This document shows positions 59,862-64,000 of a stretch of DNA of 64,000 nucleotides, in pieces. Numbering within the stretch: the first letter of the stretch is position 1; each line of letters opens with the position of its first letter. The notes beneath the pieces are model-generated. The model was not told the origin of the DNA. It was given only the letters and a program-made list of their open reading frames with translations, and did not search any database. The translations under genes and the position numbers were made by a program. The DNA comes from Anaerolineales bacterium (GTDB lineage: Bacteria > Chloroflexota > Anaerolineae > Anaerolineales > Villigracilaceae): contig JACZJC010000041.1 of the NCBI GenBank assembly GCA_014860745.1, forward strand, positions 1-64,000, given 5' to 3'.

Positions 59862-60992
59862 TTATCGAATGGGGGGATTGTAAGTGAGGTAAACCATCAG
59901 CCAGAATGGGATCAGGCCGCCAACGGCGAGGACAGCGAGCAAGCCGAGGCCCACGGAGACCCAGTCAATTTCTTCAACGGCATCCAATTCATCGGTTGCA
60001 GCGGCAGGCTCCAGCGCGGCTTGAGGCGTCTGCGGGGGTGGGTAATACTGCGGAGCAGGTTCCTGCTGGACGGGTTGTTGTCTGCCTTTGCCAGCGAGTC
60101 GCTCAGCAACTTCCGGTTTGAGGGTGATCACAGGCTGGGAGGGAGGCTCCGGCTCGGGCTGGGGATCGGGCTGGGTGCCAAATTTAAGCAGCACGCGGCC
60201 AAGCTGGTCGGCAGTGCGGTAGCGGGCAGCGGGTTCCTTGGAAAGGACTTTGGTAATGATCTCTTCGAGCGCTGCGGGGATATCCGGGATGTATTCACGG
60301 ATGGGAATGGCGCGCGCGGAGATGTGCAAGCGCGCAAGTTCATCGGCGGTGGATGCAGTGAATGGCGGCGTGCCGCTGAACAATTCATACATCACCACGC
60401 CGAGGGAATATACGTCCGATGCGGGTGAGGGCGGCTCACCGGAGGCCTGCTCGGGCGAGAAATAAAGCGGCGAACCCCAGACCACATCGATGCGCTCGGA
60501 AGTTGCGATGCTGGCAAGGGCGCGCGCAATACCGAAGTCGGTGACCTTGAGTCGGCCGTCTTTCGAGACGAGCATATTATGCGGCTTGACGTCGCAGTGA
60601 ACGAGCCCCGCGCGATGGGCATAGCCGATGCCTGCGCACGCCTGGGTGAGAAGCGGGATGCCATCCTGCACGGAGAAGCGCCCCAGTTCGCGGATGAGCT
60701 GTTTGAGGTCTTTGCCCGGGATGTATTCCATGACGATGTAGAGCAGGTTATCGGCGAAGCCGAAGTCATGCACGGTGACGATGTTGGGATGCGAAAGATT
60801 CGCGGCGGCTCGCGCTTCCAGCCGAAACTGGTTTTGGAATTCGGGATTGGCGGAAAAATCCTTGCGCAGGACTTTAATGGCAACATAGCGGTCCAGCATG
60901 AGATCGCGGGAACGATACACATCGGCCATGCCCCCGGAGCCGAGTTTTTCGAGGAGTTGATAACGGTCGTTGAGGAGTGCGCCTTCGGTCAT
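59862..60992 (-). CDS. PrkC-like Ser/Thr kinase with HCD catalytic loop
   Basis: A 376-aa kinase: glycine loop LGSGGMADVYRSRD, lysine in VAIKVLRKDF, catalytic loop VHCDVKPHNML, DFG in VTDFGIARAL and SPEQ. The catalytic loop has Cys in place of the Arg of HRD, so this is a non-RD kinase. A Pro/Gln-rich linker leads to one TM helix (VGLGLLAVLAVGGLIPFWLMVYL) at the C-terminus, with only a short outside tail and no PASTA domains. Located beside rpe, as prkC is in Bacillus. A TATAAT lies eight bases before its ATG. Confidence 0.92.
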   Translation of the reverse strand: MTEGALLNDRYQLLEKLGSGGMADVYRSRDLMLDRYVAIKVLRKDFSANPEFQNQFRLEARAAANLSHPNIVTVHDFGFADNLLYIVMEYIPGKDLKQLIRELGRFSVQDGIPLLTQACAGIGYAHRAGLVHCDVKPHNMLVSKDGRLKVTDFGIARALASIATSERIDVVWGSPLYFSPEQASGEPPSPASDVYSLGVVMYELFSGTPPFTASTADELARLHISARAIPIREYIPDIPAALEEIITKVLSKEPAARYRTADQLGRVLLKFGTQPDPQPEPEPPSQPVITLKPEVAERLAGKGRQQPVQQEPAPQYYPPPQTPQAALEPAAATDELDAVEEIDWVSVGLGLLAVLAVGGLIPFWLMVYLTYNPPIR

Positions 60993-61000
60993 TAGGTGAA

Positions 61001-61006
61001 ATTATA
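61001..61006 (-). promoter_or_regulatory. -10 box, possible leaderless promoter
   Basis: TATAAT on the minus strand ends eight bases before the kinase ATG at 60992, with no ribosome site between them. The -35 region (GCGCAA at 17 bp) is poor. Confidence 0.45.
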
Positions 61007-61235
61007 CCCGTCCCGGTCACAAATTGCGCTTTTTATGATCGGCAGCCGATGGGCATGGCGCGGAGACAATTAATTGGTGAAGGGAGCAGCTTATTGCGGC
61101 TACCGTTCGTCCAGCTTGACGGAATTGCCCACCCCAGAGCAAGACATTGGGAACCGGGTTCGGCGGCATTATGCAAAAGTAGATGTTATTTTCCAAAAAA
61201 CGTTCTGGCGACCGCCTGGGTATTCTTTGGCTGCT
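61007..61235. other. intergenic, nothing recognised
   Basis: No gene, RNA, repeat or terminator was convincing here. Confidence 0.35.
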
Positions 61236-61835
61236 TCATTTGAGTAAAAGAATTCGTCCCAGCCATATCGTCAAGATGGGATACAGGATATAGGTTCCAA
61301 GCCACCCAAAAAACGCAATATAGAGATACCACGGCATGGACTCCATGCTGTCGATTCCAGCGAATATGCCTGGAATACCGAGCAGTCCAACTGCCATAAA
61401 CGCACCCACGACAATCCCAAAAATGACCAGGTTGTGAGGCAGCGCGTCACCGCGTAGTAACGAATAACAAAATGCCGTCAGCCACAAACCGATCAGAGCA
61501 TTCCCGATGCCTGAATACCACCCAGCCAGGACAAAATCTGTAAAACCATAAATGATCAGGACCGATCCGACAATGGTAAAGATCGCGCCCAATACCGCAA
61601 GGGCAAGCGCAATTTGACTCATCAGCGGCGACTTCGCGTGATGTTCGGCGAACAGCATCCACGCCAGGACCGCGCTCGAGATCCCGATAATGCCGTTGAA
61701 AACATCGTTGACCTTGCCAAAGGACGGATTCACCGCAGCCATCAGGGTGAGGAATATCACCGCAAGGATGGCCGCAACCCCCGTTGCGATTGCCATCCAA
61801 CCGACGGCGGAGGGTGAGAATGTGTTTGTTGTCAT
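61236..61835 (-). CDS. unknown membrane protein
   Basis: A protein of 199 aa with about six TM helices, beginning MTTNTFSPSAVGWMAIATGV. It has NPSFGKVNDVFNGIIG and GWYSGIGNALIGLWLTAFCY. No family recognised. ATG at 61835 has a GGAG site; a longer frame to 61916 lacks one. It is followed by no gene on its strand for about 240 bp. Confidence 0.7.
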   Translation of the reverse strand: MTTNTFSPSAVGWMAIATGVAAILAVIFLTLMAAVNPSFGKVNDVFNGIIGISSAVLAWMLFAEHHAKSPLMSQIALALAVLGAIFTIVGSVLIIYGFTDFVLAGWYSGIGNALIGLWLTAFCYSLLRGDALPHNLVIFGIVVGAFMAVGLLGIPGIFAGIDSMESMPWYLYIAFFGWLGTYILYPILTIWLGRILLLK

Positions 61836-61899
61836 TTTGCTCCTAAACTTTTGTTGGGGATTTCTTTCCTGCCGGATTGCCCGGGATCGATCGTTGAAG

Positions 61900-61950
61900 T
61901 TAAAAAAGCGGCGCACACCATTCCATCAAACACTGGACGGTGTGCGTCGC
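61900..61950 (-). terminator. rho-independent terminator
   Basis: GCGGCGCACACC (61908-61919) and GGTGTGCGTCGC (61939-61950) form a 12-bp stem with one mismatch, followed on the minus strand by TTTTTT. It ends the gene at 61965. Confidence 0.8.
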
Positions 61951-61964
61951 GTGAGCCAGCCTAT

Positions 61965-62354
61965 TTACTTTGCATTTGTAGACATACTCGCTTTGCCTGC
62001 CATGAAGAAGCCGACTGCGAACAAACCTTGTATGGCAGCCATAACCCAATGCACGGACGTTGATGTGTCGGTAAACTGACCGTACAGGCTCGTCAGGGCG
62101 TGCAGGGCGAAGTAAAGGGTGAAACCGAGCGTTACGGCGTCACGCGCCTTCGAAGCATCCGCGTTGCGGACGAGCCATGCAATCAAACCCAGCCCAAGCA
62201 TTTCGACGCCGATAAAGCGCGTACTCATTAAGGCTGCTGATGAGGCAGCAGGTTGTCCGCCTGTGGCTGCCATTTGTGGGGCAAAGAATAGAGCACCAAG
62301 ACCAAAAAGCATCAAGAAAACAGCCGCGACGGTGAACATAACATTAAGTTTCAT
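61965..62354 (-). CDS. unknown small membrane protein
   Basis: A protein of 129 aa with four predicted TM helices: LNVMFTVAAVFLMLFGLGALFF, STRFIGVEMLGLGLIAWLV, AVTLGFTLYFALHALTSLY and VMAAIQGLFAVGFFMAG. It resembles the many small four-helix proteins annotated DUF4345 and similar, but I cannot place it. ATG at 62354 has an AAGGAG site. Confidence 0.7.
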   Translation of the reverse strand: MKLNVMFTVAAVFLMLFGLGALFFAPQMAATGGQPAASSAALMSTRFIGVEMLGLGLIAWLVRNADASKARDAVTLGFTLYFALHALTSLYGQFTDTSTSVHWVMAAIQGLFAVGFFMAGKASMSTNAK

Positions 62355-62462
62355 TTTATTTCTCCTTTGGTGAATGGAACATTCATCACTTATCAAACCC
62401 TGTGGCAGGCATGAGGTTACACGCCAATATATCTTTTAACCGGGGTTTTCACTAATTTATAA

Positions 62463-62500
62463 CCCTTCCCCCGCCTGCCGAAGCGCAGGCAGGGTGGGTG
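62463..62500. repeat. CGCCTGCC...GGCAGG hairpin
   Basis: CCTGCCGAAGCGCAGGCAGG region: CCTGC and GCAGG pair with a six-base loop. It lies 3' of the SnoaL-like gene and may be a remnant of a repeat element. Confidence 0.4.
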
Positions 62501-62568
62501 CGCGGGCTGGTTGCAATTCAGAAACACGGCCGCGCAATCCCGCTGGTATGTTTCGCTGGCCTTGCCCG

Positions 62569-62943
62569 TCACTCAAGTATTTTCCAGAATGAATCCTTGC
62601 GGACGACCTTCCCCTGAGCGAACTCAAGCAGGTCAACTCCCCGCACTTCGATTTGTTGCCCTGACGTGGATGTGCCGGTAAGTGTCCATTCAGAGACACC
62701 GAAATTATCACCTACCCAGTGCTGATCGTTCCCATAATGCACATCCGGAATCCCCTCAAACCGTTTTGCCAGGCCTGCCCGCACTTCCTGCTTCCCGACA
62801 TAGCGATCGCCGCGAGGCTTGGCGCCTCTTGGCATGTAGAAGACGCAGTCCTCCGCGAAATAGTCCATGATGGCATCCAGATCATGACGGTTGAACGCTT
62901 CCAGAAATCCCTTCAATACCTCGATGGTCACATGCTCGGACAT
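62569..62943 (-). CDS. SnoaL-like (NTF2-fold) protein
   Basis: A 124-aa protein of the NTF2-like fold: LKGFLEAFNRHDLDAIMDYF, AEDCVFYMPRGAKPRGDRYV, VSEWTLTGTSTSGQQIEVRG and VDLLEFAQGKVVRKDSFW. Such proteins are small-molecule-binding cyclases, isomerases or hydrolases. Specific function unknown. Confidence 0.85.
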   Translation of the reverse strand: MSEHVTIEVLKGFLEAFNRHDLDAIMDYFAEDCVFYMPRGAKPRGDRYVGKQEVRAGLAKRFEGIPDVHYGNDQHWVGDNFGVSEWTLTGTSTSGQQIEVRGVDLLEFAQGKVVRKDSFWKILE

Positions 62944-62949
62944 TGGGAA

Positions 62950-63232
62950 CCTCCATATGCGAAGCCCGATTGAAATAGATCAGTCAGCCTAACGGGATTA
63001 TGCCCCGCAGGTGTATTGCGTCCGCGGAGCGTTGCGCTGGGGGTGGGCACTTCGACAAGCTCAGCACAGGCGTGGACTCTGCTTGGGAGCAGAAAAAACT
63101 CGAAGCCATGCTGCGCGAAATGCTTGCCTGCGAAGCGTGCCGCACGCCGCGAAGACGGGGTGCATTATCCTGGCGTTCGTCCAGGACGCTTTGTCGGGCG
63201 GCTCACATGTTTGATAAAGACATTAAGACCGA
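62950..63232. other. intergenic with repeat-like fragments
   Basis: A gap of about 280 bp with no plausible gene. It holds CACTTCGACAAGCTCAGCACA (63049-63069), a variant of the CCCTTCGACAGGCTCAGG repeat. Otherwise nothing recognised. Confidence 0.45.
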
Positions 63233-64000
63233 TCATGAACCTTCATTTTTTCGGGGATGGGCATCTCCATCGGATGATTGTTGTGGATATTTTTCTGGCG
63301 ATTCGCGTAGCGGAGTTTCTGTACGGTCTAAACTCGTATCATCCCATGAAGCTGGGTCATTAAGTGACTCCAAATGCGTAAACACTGTAACACCCGGCAA
63401 CGCATCGCGGATGTCAGCCTCTATGTTTTCTAGCAGACGATGACCGCGCTGAACTGTCCATAGGCCGGGAACTAGCACATGAAGTGATACAAACTTTCGC
63501 GCTGCTGATTCGCGCGTTCGAAGTGCATGGTACTGGACTCCGCGCTGGGTATACGGTTCTAATGCTTTTTCCAATTTCTTTTGATCTTCAATTGGTAAAG
63601 CTGTATCCATCAATCCCAACACAGACTTGCGCACGATACTAACGCCTGACCAAACGATATTAACCGCCACCAGGCAAGCCACAATGGGATCGAGTCGTAC
63701 CCAACCTGTGAGAGCCACTGCACCAACCCCAGCCAACACGCCTACCGATGTCCAGACATCTGTCATCAGGTGGCGGGCATCGGCTTCAAGTGTAATAGAA
63801 TGATATTGTTTACCAGCCCGTAGCAAAACCTGTGCTACAAACAGATTGACGAGGGAGGCTACAACCGAAACTCCCAGTCCAAGCCCAACTTGCTCAAGTG
63901 GCTTTGGGGCAATTAGCCGTGGAATAGCCGTCACGATGATGCTGGCGGCGGCCAGCAGGATCAAGGTTCCTTCGACACCGCTTGAAAAGTATTCGGCCTT
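63233..64000 (-). CDS. cation diffusion facilitator transporter (partial, N-terminus missing)
   Basis: The minus-strand frame is open to the right edge, so the N-terminus lies beyond 64000. The visible part starts [20 protein letters not shown], a CDF TM3-region signature, then [40 protein letters not shown] (metal-binding HxxxD) and a C-terminal cytoplasmic domain with [21 protein letters not shown] truncated frame starting at a TTG (63964) is not the true gene. It probably exports Zn/Fe/Co/Cd. The Asp-rich/His motif supports metal transport; the exact metal is unknown. Confidence 0.9.
   Translation of the reverse strand, partial: KAEYFSSGVEGTLILLAAASIIVTAIPRLIAPKPLEQVGLGLGVSVVASLVNLFVAQVLLRAGKQYHSITLEADARHLMTDVWTSVGVLAGVGAVALTGWVRLDPIVACLVAVNIVWSGVSIVRKSVLGLMDTALPIEDQKKLEKALEPYTQRGVQYHALRTRESAARKFVSLHVLVPGLWTVQRGHRLLENIEADIRDALPGVTVFTHLESLNDPASWDDTSLDRTETPLRESPEKYPQQSSDGDAHPRKNEGS

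Overview
The window looks like a chromosome segment of a member of the Chloroflexota, most likely class Anaerolineae. This is inferred from three things: many eukaryote-like Ser/Thr kinases with Thr/Pro-rich extracytoplasmic linkers, the gene repertoire and synteny, and intergenic gaps packed with degenerate hairpin repeats. No outer-membrane genes are seen, which fits a monoderm. Base composition is moderate and fairly even. Almost all sequence is coding and housekeeping. There is no prophage, IS element, CRISPR array or tRNA that I could recognise. Assignments come from reading motifs by eye; no database search was run.

Layout. 1-660: 5' end of a 16S rRNA gene on the minus strand, with up to three promoter-like sites. 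912-4010: dnaX, a hypothetical gene, ybaB/ebfC and recR (minus). 4160-9095: a membrane Ser/Thr kinase, a lamin-tail-like protein, prmA, a DUF190 protein, the fluoride channel crcB and two NUDIX hydrolases (minus). 9166-14169: the CIRCE-controlled heat-shock operon hrcA-grpE-dnaK-dnaJ (minus). 14261-17564: a kinase fused to a TolB-like propeller, and a PAP2 phosphatase. 17635-21730: a transglutaminase-type membrane protein and a GAF/PAS class III adenylate cyclase (plus). 21857-31788: M20 peptidase, PfkB kinase, a four-gene overlapping cassette (VOC, DinB, GNAT, tag), M24 peptidase, an SDR, lon and folC (minus). 31843-36481: a DUF503 protein, an SDR lacking the usual catalytic residues, a small zinc-ribbon protein, murJ, a TPR protein and a CopD-like protein (plus). 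36727-40376: rimO, a RodZ-like protein with duplicated HTH, and rplI (minus). 40537-44763: a DivIC/FtsB-like protein, a 7TM-PAS-GAF-GGDEF diguanylate cyclase and lysA (plus).

44934-50303 is the most unusual part. It is a plus-strand cluster holding a 12-TM, histidine-rich protein. Its histidines fall in helices 2, 6, 7 and 10, where heme-copper oxidases place their ligands. Around it lie a SUMF1-domain lipoprotein, a CtaB-like heme O synthase, two paralogous small membrane proteins and a third membrane protein. No recognisable oxidase subunit II is present. I propose it as a possible undescribed divergent oxidase/reductase-like system; this is inference.

50341-60992 carries a coiled-coil protein, coaD, recG, degV, a PadR/HAAS pair with a promoter-embedded operator, fakA, asp23-family yloU, rpmB (opposite strand), rpe and a PrkC-like kinase. 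Apart from insertions, this order matches the Bacillus prkC-rpe-rpmB-yloU-yloV-recG region as I recall it. 61236-64000 holds two small unknown membrane proteins, a SnoaL-like protein and a CDF cation transporter cut off by the window edge.

Two genome-scale themes recur. Most short gaps between co-directional genes hold hairpin-forming, degenerate repeats of several families; one family is inserted in frame inside the RodZ-like gene. Several genes also have a -10 box 6-8 nt before the ATG and no Shine-Dalgarno sequence, suggesting leaderless mRNAs.
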